A DNA stretch of 5,511 bases, from contig JACMMD010000123.1 of the NCBI GenBank assembly GCA_014379235.1, positions 1 through 5,511 of the forward strand, written 5' to 3'. Below are positions 1 through 5,511 of the stretch, one piece after another. Position 1 is the first letter of the stretch. Every line of letters starts with the position of its first letter. Position numbers and translations under genes: made by a program. The notes below the pieces were generated by a model that saw nothing but the letters and a program-made list of their open reading frames with translations, did not search any database and was not told the origin of the DNA. This stretch comes from Anaerolineae bacterium (GTDB lineage: Bacteria > Chloroflexota > Anaerolineae > Aggregatilineales > Phototrophicaceae).

Positions 1-633
1 GCCACCAGCGGCGGCGCTCGCTGGAATATCTTGAGCGGCTATGGCGCGGCGCGGCGTGGTTTTGCCGAAGGCTATGAAGCCACCGATGAGGGCGGTGTGC
101 AGTTCTTACGCGACCTTATCACCAACGTCGAAGTGCTGGATCGTGATGCCCGTGAGAGCTTTCTGACGTTTGAGCGGGGCATCGGCGATGTGGCCATCAC
201 ATACGAAAACGAATACTATGCGGGCGTGGCGGCAGGTGGTGAATACGACGTAGTGTATCCGCGTTCGTCGATCCTGATCGAGAACCCGGTTGCAGTGGTC
301 GATACTTACGTCGATTTACACGGCACCCGCGAAGTGGCTGAGGCATTTGTCGAATTCCTGTATACGCAGAATGCACAGCGCGTTTTCGCCAGCAATGGCT
401 TCCGCCCGGTCAATCCGGTGGTCGCGTCGGAATATGGGTTGGATGTTGAAGTGCCTGCTGATGCGCTGGAAGAAACAGTAAGCGTTGAGATCAACCCCGA
501 AATCACTTTCCCGGCAGTTGAAGACCTGTTCACCATCGAAGAATTCGGCGGTTGGGCAGAGGCGCAGCCGCTCTATTTCGGCGAAGATGGCAGTATCATC
601 GCGTTGATTACCGAAATCAAAGGGGCGTTATAG
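1..633 (+). CDS. sbp: Sulfate/thiosulfate ABC transporter substrate-binding protein, 5'-truncated
   Basis: Partial gene: the frame is open from base 1 and ends at TAG 631-633, leaving the C-terminal 210 residues. Family members have about 310 mature residues, so roughly the first third and the signal peptide lie upstream. The protein captures sulfate (or thiosulfate) outside the membrane and delivers it to CysTW. Visible family signatures are TSGGARWN at window residues 2-9, whose Ser-Gly-Gly contacts the anion in the enteric Sbp structure; NVEVLDRDAR around 42-51; ERGIGDVAITYENE at 58-71; NPVAVVD; GTREVAEAFVEFLY; and GFRPVNP. The end is LFTIEEFGGW plus a short tail, as in Sbp/CysP. The pocket Trp of enteric Sbp (in 'IAWENE') is Tyr68 here. 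A TTG at 31 would be an internal false start, because homology continues upstream of it. It sits 5 nt before cysT, in the same operon. The family is certain; sulfate versus thiosulfate preference is not. Confidence 0.95.
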   Translation, partial: ATSGGARWNILSGYGAARRGFAEGYEATDEGGVQFLRDLITNVEVLDRDARESFLTFERGIGDVAITYENEYYAGVAAGGEYDVVYPRSSILIENPVAVVDTYVDLHGTREVAEAFVEFLYTQNAQRVFASNGFRPVNPVVASEYGLDVEVPADALEETVSVEINPEITFPAVEDLFTIEEFGGWAEAQPLYFGEDGSIIALITEIKGAL

Positions 634-638
634 GTCAC

Positions 639-1493
639 ATGACAGATTTTTCGCTTCCTAGCCGCAGCGAGGTTTCTGTCAAGCTGCCCCAAGCATCGTA
701 TGGTGCTTGGGGCCTGCGTTTTGCAGCGCTGACTTACCTTTTGGCGTTTGTTGCGATACCCGTCGCGGTGATCTTCGTACAGGGACTGCGTCCGGGTTTA
801 GATACGTTTCTTGCCAGCCTCACGCGCCCGGATACCGCCGCCGCCATCACCCTCAGTGTATGGACATCGGTGCTGATGACCGTTATCAACACCGTCATGG
901 GAACGCTGACGGCCTATGTGCTGGTTGTTTATCGTTTTCCCGGCAAGGCGCTGTTTAACGCGTTGATCGACGTACCGTTCGCCGTGCCGACGCTGGTCAT
1001 CGGCGTGATGCTGGTGATGGCATATGGCCCACAGACATTCATCGGCGCGTTTTTCTCCGATCTCGGCATCCGCATCGTGTTCGATACACCGGGCATCGTG
1101 CTAGCGCTGCTGTTCGTCGGCTATCCGTTCGTCATTCGCACGGTTCAACCGGTGCTGCTGCAAATGGACGCCAATCAGCAGGAATCGGCGCACACGATTG
1201 GCGCATCAGCGTGGACAACTTTCTTCCGCGTGGTGTTCCCGGTGCTGCGCCCTGCCATCATCGCGGGTGCGCTGTTGAGCTTCGCCCGTTCGCTGGGCGA
1301 GTTCGGCTCGATTGTCATCATCTCCGGCAATATACCGATGCGTACCCAGACGGCCACAGTCTACATTTATACGCAGATCGAAGAGGGCAATGTTCAAGCG
1401 GCCAGCGGCGCGTCGGCGGTGCTGCTGTTTGTTTCGTTCGCGGTGACTATTGGCGTCGATTTGTTCCTGCGGAGGCGACAACGCCATGCGTGA
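639..1493 (+). CDS. cysT: Sulfate ABC transporter permease subunit CysT
   Basis: Inner-membrane permease of 284 residues that pairs with CysW to form the channel for sulfate/thiosulfate. About six hydrophobic segments are visible (residues ~29-49, 70-95, 105-128, 150-168, 206-228, 256-276), matching the family topology. The permease EAA-loop that docks on the ATPase is ESAHTIGASAW...FP at 182-201, followed by SFARSLGEFGSIVIISGNIP (214-233), a CysT hallmark. DVPFAVPTLVIG (111-122) and FVIRTVQPVL (164-173) are also typical of CysT. I chose ATG 639: it lies 5 nt after the sbp stop, an AGGGG (621-625) upstream can serve as a rather distant Shine-Dalgarno site, and the first membrane helix needs this N-terminus. 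An in-frame extension back to 552 would run inside sbp and lacks homology. The 3' end overlaps cysW by 8 nt, implying translational coupling. A stable hairpin lies in codons 16-25. Confidence 0.95.
   Translation: MTDFSLPSRSEVSVKLPQASYGAWGLRFAALTYLLAFVAIPVAVIFVQGLRPGLDTFLASLTRPDTAAAITLSVWTSVLMTVINTVMGTLTAYVLVVYRFPGKALFNALIDVPFAVPTLVIGVMLVMAYGPQTFIGAFFSDLGIRIVFDTPGIVLALLFVGYPFVIRTVQPVLLQMDANQQESAHTIGASAWTTFFRVVFPVLRPAIIAGALLSFARSLGEFGSIVIISGNIPMRTQTATVYIYTQIEEGNVQAASGASAVLLFVSFAVTIGVDLFLRRRQRHA
686..713 (+). other. Strong RNA hairpin within the early cysT coding region
   Basis: Perfect complementary arms GCCCCAAGCA (686-695) and TGCTTGGGGC (704-713) extend inward by one G·U and one C-G pair, giving a 12-bp stem closed by a GTAT loop (698-701). 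It starts 47 nt after the cysT start codon. A short TTTT (719-722) follows five bases after the stem, too weak for a confident intrinsic terminator. The pairing is seen directly. A role in setting binding-protein versus permease levels, by RNA stabilisation or partial termination, is inference. Confidence 0.6.
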
Positions 1494-2283
1494 CCTGACA
1501 CCGCGTTCGTGGCCCGCGTATTTGCTGATTTTGATCGTGGTCGGCTATGCGCTGGCCGTGTTGATCGTGCCGTTCGCTACGGCGATTTATGGCGCTGTCA
1601 GCGATGGACTGGAACCGATATTCGCTACTTTTGCCGAGCCGACGGTACAACATGCGCTGCTGGTCACATTCGTTTTATCGACGATAGCGGTAACGATCAA
1701 CGGAGTGTTCGGGCTGATCGCTGCATGGGTACTGGTGCGCCATCGCTTTCGCGGCAGGCAAATATTCGATGCACTGGTAGACATCCCTTTCGTATTTGCA
1801 ACACCCATCGCGGGTTATGCGACGATTATCATGTTCGGGCGCGGCGGCTGGTTCGCGCCGACGCTTATTCCGATTGTGTTCGCCTATCCTGCGATTTTGC
1901 TGGTCAAGATTTTTGTGGCCCTGCCGTTTGTCACCCGTGAAGTACAGCCCGTACTGGGCACGTTAAGCACCGAATTTGAAGAAGCGGCCTATACACTGGG
2001 GGCTAGCCGTTGGACGACGTTTCGCCGCATTATTATGCCGGAACTCTGGACGGCGCTGCTGTATGGCGTGGTGTTGACCTTCGCGCGGATGATCGGCGAG
2101 TTCGGCGCGGTATCCGTCGTGGGCGGTGCGCTGGAAGGCTACACCGAAACGGCGACAACGTTCATCTTCCGTGCCTTGAAAGATCGTGATGAAACAGGCG
2201 CGTACAGCGTGTCGCTGCTGCTGTGCATGATCTCGGTTGTAATTTTGATCCTGATGAATCGCTTGCGAAGCGAAAGAAGGTAA
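1486..2283 (+). CDS. cysW: Sulfate ABC transporter permease subunit CysW
   Basis: Second inner-membrane permease of the sulfate/thiosulfate importer, 265 residues. Hydrophobic segments lie at ~11-36, 56-84, 97-117, 125-147, 188-212 and 240-258. The EAA loop is perfectly recognisable as EEAAYTLGASRWTTF (165-179) and continues through RRIIMPEL (180-187). It is followed by FARMIGEFGAVSVVGG (199-214), the CysW counterpart of the CysT 'SFARSLGEFG' motif, and by the GYTETATTFIF segment. ATG 1486 is chosen because GGAGG (1471-1475) precedes it by 10 nt and MRDLTPRSWPAY leads directly into the first helix; the reading frame upstream is the other-frame shadow of cysT. The start overlaps the cysT stop (ATGCGTGA), the usual arrangement for coupled synthesis of obligate partners. 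The order T-W-A and the GGALEG sequence favour CysW over other oxyanion permeases such as ModB. Confidence 0.94.
   Translation: MRDLTPRSWPAYLLILIVVGYALAVLIVPFATAIYGAVSDGLEPIFATFAEPTVQHALLVTFVLSTIAVTINGVFGLIAAWVLVRHRFRGRQIFDALVDIPFVFATPIAGYATIIMFGRGGWFAPTLIPIVFAYPAILLVKIFVALPFVTREVQPVLGTLSTEFEEAAYTLGASRWTTFRRIIMPELWTALLYGVVLTFARMIGEFGAVSVVGGALEGYTETATTFIFRALKDRDETGAYSVSLLLCMISVVILILMNRLRSERR
2259..2273 (+). other. Small hairpin directly upstream of the cysA ribosome-binding site
   Basis: Arms TCGCTT (2259-2264) and AAGCGA (2268-2273) pair perfectly across a GCG loop, ending one base before the AGAAGG Shine-Dalgarno (2275-2280) of cysA. The six pairs are seen directly. They sit inside the last codons of cysW, and the structure may be chance; any effect on cysA translation is speculative. 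Confidence 0.3.
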
Positions 2284-2289
2284 ACGCTG

Positions 2290-3399
2290 ATGTCGATTAT
2301 CCTGAACCATGTCGCCAAGTCGTATGACAGCGCACCTGTTGTGCGCGACATTTCACTCGAAATTCAGTCCGGCGAGTTATTTGTACTGCTTGGCGCAAGC
2401 GGCAGCGGCAAAAGTACGCTGCTGCGTTTGATCGCAGGGTTGATCCCACTGGACGCCGGAAGCATCGAACTCGATGGGCGCGATGTGACTTTGCAGCCGC
2501 CGCAGGCGCGCAACACGGGTTTCGTGTTCCAGAACTATTCGCTGTTCCGGCATATGACCGTCGCGCAGAACATCGAGTTCGGGTTGGAAATCCGCAAGGT
2601 GGGGCGGCGTGAGCGTGAACAGCGCGTTGATGAACTGCTGCACCTGATCGACTTAGACGGACTCGGCAAGCGGATGCCGTCGCAGCTTTCCGGCGGCCAG
2701 CAGCAGCGCGTGGCGCTGGCCCGCGCCCTCGCGTATCAACCGAGCGTCCTGTTATTAGATGAACCCTTCGGCGCGCTCGATGTGAAAATTCGTTCGCAGT
2801 TACGCCAGAACTTACGCGAGATTCAGCGCAGCCTCAACGTGACGGCGATCCTCGTCACGCACGATCAAGACGAGGCGTTTGAACTGGCTGACCGTATCGG
2901 CATTATCGAGGGTGGTAAGCTGCTGGAAGTCGGCACACCGGATGCGCTGTATCGCCGTCCGCAAAAGCGTTTCACGGCGACGTTCTTGGGCGCGACTAAT
3001 TTGCTGGTGGGTCAGCGTAACGGCACTCACGTTTACATTGGCGAGAAATCGCTGCTTGCGCCGCCGAATACCGAGCATTTGAGCGGGCAGCTTGTCGAGG
3101 TGTTGGTTCGCCCCGAAGAAGTTGAACTGGCGCTCCACGCAGATGATCTGCGCGGGCAGTTACTCGGACGTGGTATCGTGCAAGAGACGGGTTTTGCCGG
3201 GCCAGTCGAGCGCGTCACCGTGCGCTTGACCGACAACAATGGCGGCACACCGATTCAAGTGTTGCTCTCACCGGGAGAATCCCGCGCCTTGACGATTGAG
3301 CCGCAGCGTGAGGTGTGGGTCGGGCTGAAAGATTTTCATCTGCTGGCGCGGGAAGGCGCAGTACCGAATAAGGCGTACAGCGTACAGAGTGCGAAGTAG
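2290..3399 (+). CDS. cysA: Sulfate/thiosulfate import ATP-binding protein CysA
   Basis: Cytoplasmic ATPase of 369 residues that energises sulfate/thiosulfate import through CysT and CysW. All nucleotide-binding elements are intact: Walker A GASGSGKST (35-43), Q-loop Gln81 in VFQNYSLF, ABC signature LSGGQ (133-137), Walker B LLLDE (154-158), D-loop GALD (161-164) and switch His191 in VTHDQDEA. PSQLSGGQQQRVALARAL and VFQNYSLFRHMTV are typical of CysA. After the ATPase domain (~1-235), a C-terminal regulatory/TOBE-like region (~240-355) includes VEVLVRPEEVEL and the tail VWVGLKDFHLL. ATG 2290 follows the cysW stop by 6 nt and has AGAAGG at 2275-2280, 9 nt upstream. Length matches the family (about 350-365 residues) and there is no sign of damage. 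MalK/PotA-like ATPases share these motifs, but position after cysTW fixes the assignment. It is the last gene of the operon. Confidence 0.95.
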   Translation: MSIILNHVAKSYDSAPVVRDISLEIQSGELFVLLGASGSGKSTLLRLIAGLIPLDAGSIELDGRDVTLQPPQARNTGFVFQNYSLFRHMTVAQNIEFGLEIRKVGRREREQRVDELLHLIDLDGLGKRMPSQLSGGQQQRVALARALAYQPSVLLLDEPFGALDVKIRSQLRQNLREIQRSLNVTAILVTHDQDEAFELADRIGIIEGGKLLEVGTPDALYRRPQKRFTATFLGATNLLVGQRNGTHVYIGEKSLLAPPNTEHLSGQLVEVLVRPEEVELALHADDLRGQLLGRGIVQETGFAGPVERVTVRLTDNNGGTPIQVLLSPGESRALTIEPQREVWVGLKDFHLLAREGAVPNKAYSVQSAK

Positions 3400-3424
3400 G
3401 TTTCATTTACCCAAAATCAGCAAG

Positions 3425-3454
3425 TGTAGGGGCGACACATGTGTCGCCCGTATA
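3425..3454. repeat. Palindromic (REP-like) element after cysA
   Basis: A perfect 20-bp palindrome occupies 3430-3449, with arms GGGCGACACA and TGTGTCGCCC. It extends to 30 bp (TGTAG on the left, GTATA on the right) with one mismatch and one G·T pair. It begins 25 nt after the cysA stop codon. Short palindromes built on GTAGGGGCG...CGCCCCTAC are, as I recall, dispersed in high copy in several Chloroflexota and cyanobacterial genomes, so this may be a slightly decayed copy. It has no downstream T-run, so it is not a classic intrinsic terminator, though the hairpin could protect the operon's 3' end or aid termination. Confidence 0.6.
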
Positions 3455-3466
3455 ACAAACATCTCA

Positions 3467-3495
3467 TTAGCGCCAACATAAACGCTGCGTATAAT
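3467..3495 (+). promoter_or_regulatory. Candidate sigma-70 promoter for the hypothetical gene at 3531
   Basis: A perfect TATAAT -10 box lies at 3490-3495. A weak -35 match, TTAGCG (3467-3472; three of six consensus bases), is exactly 17 bp upstream. Transcription would start near 3502, giving a leader of about 28 nt containing the AAAGG Shine-Dalgarno (3517-3521). A 7-bp inverted repeat, TAATCAT / ATGATTA (3492-3498 and 3500-3506), overlaps the -10 box and the predicted start and could be an operator. It is read from consensus only. Confidence 0.45.
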
Positions 3496-3530
3496 CATTA
3501 TGATTACGATACGTATAAAGGCGCTTGCAG

Positions 3531-4769
3531 ATGTCCAAAGCTGACATTGACCATGCTCGTCTCCAACGAGCACGCACACCCAAGAAGACCGCACAACCTC
3601 TAACATTGACTGAGGACGTTAAACTTCTCGAAGATTTTGCGCGGTTGAACTCTCCTCATATCCGCGCCCTTCGCCGCGGTCCGACAGCCAATCAAGACAA
3701 CCCTCAGCGCACACAGCTTCGCCCCGCCGACGTGCTGGCCTTGCAGCGAACGATTGGTAATGCCGCCGTGCAGCGCATGTTGGCTGCTCCGAATGGCGCT
3801 GTTCAACGTGGATTTAAATTGGAGAATCAAGATTATAACGACGCGATGTTGAACGGCATGTCACTTGATGATCTGCAAGGGTTGCATCGGAAAATATTAG
3901 ATGCTGGCCAGTTGGATGTGTATGGCGACGCGCTCATTGAGATTGCTTCTCTTATTAGCAAGAAGCAGCGGGAAGTGTTGCCAAAGGAAAAGCCCATCAA
4001 TGTAGGCGGATTTAGCCCAGTGATTATTACGAAGCGCAACATGTCAGTTATGTTAGATACATTCAATAAATGGATAGCCATAGGTCATGCACGAACTGGA
4101 GAAATTCGACAAACGCCTGAGTATGATAGGGTAAAAAACTATAAGAAAATTATTGCGGGTAATTCTGCTAAGAAACAGGAACTACAGGCGGATTATCGCA
4201 AGTACAAGAGAAATCTCCTTGATCCTATCCACGACTCCACTTTTCTAGTGGGGACGATTGTAAATGCCTTTACAAGCACCGATTTACCGTCTGATAATCG
4301 GCCTGAATCACTACGCGACCTTCAGGAATTATTTATTGCGGTTGAACATTCTGGCCACTTTCAGGGTGTGATTCACGCAAAACATGGATACATTCACTCA
4401 CTGGCGAAAAACCCTGCAACTATAGGTCTGCCGGGAGAAATAAAAGGTGTCGCCAAAGCTCTGATGGCCGAAGTGATAGTTCGCTTACGTGAATTGGAGC
4501 GCGAACATGCTACCGCTAGTTCTGAGGACTACAACCCAAAGCCTTATGAACTCTTCGCGGCTGATTTCCCTATTAAGCAAGTCTATGACTACTTCAACTT
4601 CAAAGCCAAAAAAGGGGATCAACTTGTAGGAAGATATAAAGATGCTGGGAGGACGATCAAAAATAATCCAGAGTGGAAAAGCAGCGAGAAAAAAATGCAG
4701 CTTCCTTTAGCTGATGGAGACGCGCTCACTGGACATCATCCAAAAACGGGGGTGAAAGTAAAGCCATAG
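3531..4769 (+). CDS. Hypothetical protein with LQRTIGN-type leader and an unassigned C-terminal domain
   Basis: Protein of 412 residues without a visible signal peptide or membrane segment, so cytoplasmic or exported by a leader-independent route. Residues 1-67 are polar, basic and probably flexible. Residues 68-84 carry VLALQRTIGNAAVQRML, a motif I recall near the N-terminus of proteins with the DUF4157 domain, which is linked to extracellular contractile injection systems. No HExxH-bearing DUF4157 domain is present here. AVQR occurs twice (79-82, 90-93). Residues ~95-412 match no family I recognise: they look globular and mainly helical, with a histidine cluster at 272-289 and a Lys-rich end. 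DNA after about 3810 is clearly AT-richer than the leader and flanking genes, suggesting an acquired domain. ATG 3531 is preferred (AAAGG at 3517-3521, 9 nt upstream) over an in-frame TTG at 3525. It has its own candidate promoter and no operon partner. Effector/toxin payload is an inference; an unrelated housekeeping role is not excluded. Confidence 0.85.
   Translation: MSKADIDHARLQRARTPKKTAQPLTLTEDVKLLEDFARLNSPHIRALRRGPTANQDNPQRTQLRPADVLALQRTIGNAAVQRMLAAPNGAVQRGFKLENQDYNDAMLNGMSLDDLQGLHRKILDAGQLDVYGDALIEIASLISKKQREVLPKEKPINVGGFSPVIITKRNMSVMLDTFNKWIAIGHARTGEIRQTPEYDRVKNYKKIIAGNSAKKQELQADYRKYKRNLLDPIHDSTFLVGTIVNAFTSTDLPSDNRPESLRDLQELFIAVEHSGHFQGVIHAKHGYIHSLAKNPATIGLPGEIKGVAKALMAEVIVRLRELEREHATASSEDYNPKPYELFAADFPIKQVYDYFNFKAKKGDQLVGRYKDAGRTIKNNPEWKSSEKKMQLPLADGDALTGHHPKTGVKVKP
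3732..3809 (+). other. LQRTIGN-AVQR leader motif with AVQR repeat (protein motif)
   Basis: This stretch encodes residues 68-93 of the hypothetical protein: the 'LQRTIGNAAVQRML' motif followed by a second AVQR 11 residues after the first. The two AVQR copies use different codons at all four positions (3765-3776 versus 3798-3809), so this is not a recent DNA duplication. It marks the junction between the GC-rich leader and the AT-rich payload-like region. Confidence 0.6.
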
Positions 4770-4824
4770 CAGTGCGTATTTTAACTCAGCACTCATACCT
4801 CGCCCCTCATTGCTAATCTCCGTC

Positions 4825-4845
4825 TATAATATATGCTGATATAAT
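4825..4845 (+). promoter_or_regulatory. Promoter region of the F420-dependent oxidoreductase gene with two TATAAT boxes
   Basis: The 113-nt spacer 4770-4882 holds two perfect TATAAT hexamers, at 4825-4830 and 4840-4845. The second is in a perfect extended -10 context (TGATATAAT, 4837-4845), which can work without a -35 box; I see no good -35 at either spacing. Transcription from the second would begin around 4852, giving a leader of about 31 nt that includes the GGAGG site at 4870-4874. The extended -10 is the better candidate. The upstream box may be an alternative promoter or simply AT-rich sequence. Confidence 0.6.
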
Positions 4846-4882
4846 ACCCTCTGTCTCAACAAAACAACTGGAGGATAGACTA

Positions 4883-5511
4883 ATGGTTGAAATCGGTTAT
4901 GCGCTATCATCTGAGGAGCATTCCCCGAACGACCTTGTACGCCATGCCCGCCTTGCGGAAGAAGCGGGTTTCACCTTCGCGCTGATCTCGGATCATTTTC
5001 ACCCTTGGGTTGAACAGCAGGGCAACAGCCCGTTCGTGTGGAGCGTGTTGGGCGCGATTGCCCACGCGACCCAGCGGCTGCGAATCGGTACAGGCGTCAC
5101 CGCGCCGATCATTCGCATTCATCCGGCGATCATCGCTCACGCGGCGGCCACCGTCGCGGCCATGATGCCGGGTCGCTTCTTTCTCGGATTGGGTACGGGC
5201 GAAAACCTGAACGAACACATCACGGGCGAGAAATGGCCGGCCTTCGATATTCGCGCCGAGATGTTCGAGGAAGCGATTGAAGTTATCCGGCTGCTGTGGC
5301 AGGGCGGCGAACAATCGCACTATGGCCTGTATTATACCGTCGAGAATGCGCGCCTGTATACGCTGCCCGATCAGCCGATACCGATCATGATCGCGGCTGG
5401 CGGCGAAAAGTCGGCTCAATTAGCCGGCAATTTAGGTGATGGCTTCATCAACACCGCGCCGGAAAAGAAGGTTATCCAAGCCTTCGAGAAGGCCGGCGGC
5501 AAAGGCAAGCC
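4883..5511 (+). CDS. F420-dependent oxidoreductase, G6PDH-like LLM family, 3'-truncated
   Basis: The gene runs off the window; 209 N-terminal residues of roughly 320 are present. It is a cytosolic TIM-barrel enzyme of the luciferase-like class that should transfer hydride between coenzyme F420 and an unidentified substrate. SDHFHPW (36-42) matches the SDHFQPW element of mycobacterial F420-dependent glucose-6-phosphate dehydrogenase (FGD), placing the catalytic His at 38 and the conserved Trp at 42. GTGENLNE (104-111) supplies the equivalent of FGD Glu109 at Glu107. FVWSVLGAIAHAT, RIHPAIIAHAAAT, MMPGRFFLGLGTG and YYTVENARLYTLPD are strong family signatures. In the phosphate site, Thr191 is kept, but the position of FGD Lys198 appears to be Glu194, with Lys195-Lys196 next to it, so glucose 6-phosphate should not be assumed. 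ATG 4883 is set by GGAGG (4870-4874), 8 nt upstream. It is probably transcribed from its own promoter. Confidence 0.93.
   Translation, partial: MVEIGYALSSEEHSPNDLVRHARLAEEAGFTFALISDHFHPWVEQQGNSPFVWSVLGAIAHATQRLRIGTGVTAPIIRIHPAIIAHAAATVAAMMPGRFFLGLGTGENLNEHITGEKWPAFDIRAEMFEEAIEVIRLLWQGGEQSHYGLYYTVENARLYTLPDQPIPIMIAAGGEKSAQLAGNLGDGFINTAPEKKVIQAFEKAGGKGK

Noticed and set aside
552..638. In-frame N-terminal extension of cysT
   Set aside because: It lies inside the sbp coding sequence, and its Arg-rich translation has no family resemblance; ATG 639 gives the expected length.
1450..1485. In-frame upstream start for cysW
   Set aside because: The extension is the out-of-frame reading of the cysT end; ATG 1486 has a proper GGAGG 10 nt upstream.
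3374..3387. Tandem CGTACAG repeat near the cysA end
   Set aside because: Two 7-bp copies within coding sequence with no further copies; probably chance.
4771..4793. Possible terminator AGTGC...GCACT after the hypothetical gene
   Set aside because: Only five base pairs around a 13-nt loop and no following T-run.
4907..5419. 170-codon open frame on the - strand
   Set aside because: It lies fully antisense to the clearly homologous F420-dependent oxidoreductase, and its translation is Arg/Asp/His-rich, low in recognisable structure and typical of a GC-rich shadow frame.
1..5511. CRISPR arrays, tRNA/rRNA genes, insertion sequences, riboswitches
   Set aside because: No repeated spacer pattern, cloverleaf, transposase or conserved riboswitch core was seen; the only gene-free stretches are the 131-nt and 113-nt spacers already described.

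Overview
The window fits a moderately high-GC, probably free-living bacterium, and a Chloroflexota (Anaerolineae-like) origin is my best guess. Three things point that way: a sulfate-type ABC importer, an LLM-class enzyme of the F420-dependent glucose-6-phosphate dehydrogenase-like family (so the host probably makes coenzyme F420), and a protein with an 'LQRTIGNAAVQR' leader of a kind I associate with Chloroflexota, Actinomycetota and cyanobacteria. An F420-making actinobacterium is the main alternative. All supported genes are on the + strand.

Region 1 (1-3399) is a compact sulfate/thiosulfate importer operon in the order sbp (5' end cut off) - cysT - cysW - cysA. Its junctions are a 5-nt gap, an 8-nt overlap and a 6-nt gap. 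The periplasmic (or extracytoplasmic, lipid-anchored) binding protein hands the oxyanion to a CysT/CysW permease heterodimer powered by the CysA ATPase. A strong 12-bp hairpin lies inside the first codons of cysT, and a near-perfect palindrome lies 25 bp after the cysA stop codon.

Region 2 (3400-4769) has a short AT-rich promoter region and a 412-residue protein I cannot assign. Its N-terminal ~93 residues are GC-rich and end in the LQRTIGN-type leader followed by a repeated AVQR tetrapeptide. The following ~320 residues are encoded by clearly AT-richer DNA and contain a histidine cluster. This looks like a modular 'conserved leader plus variable payload' protein, possibly cargo of an extracellular contractile injection system or a related export route. 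No apparatus genes are in the window, so that remains inference. It is the most interesting locus here.

Region 3 (4770-5511) is a 113-nt spacer with two perfect TATAAT boxes, one in a perfect extended -10 context, leading into the 3'-truncated F420-dependent oxidoreductase gene. The three regions look like independent transcription units. Nothing in the sequence ties the middle gene or the oxidoreductase to sulfate uptake.
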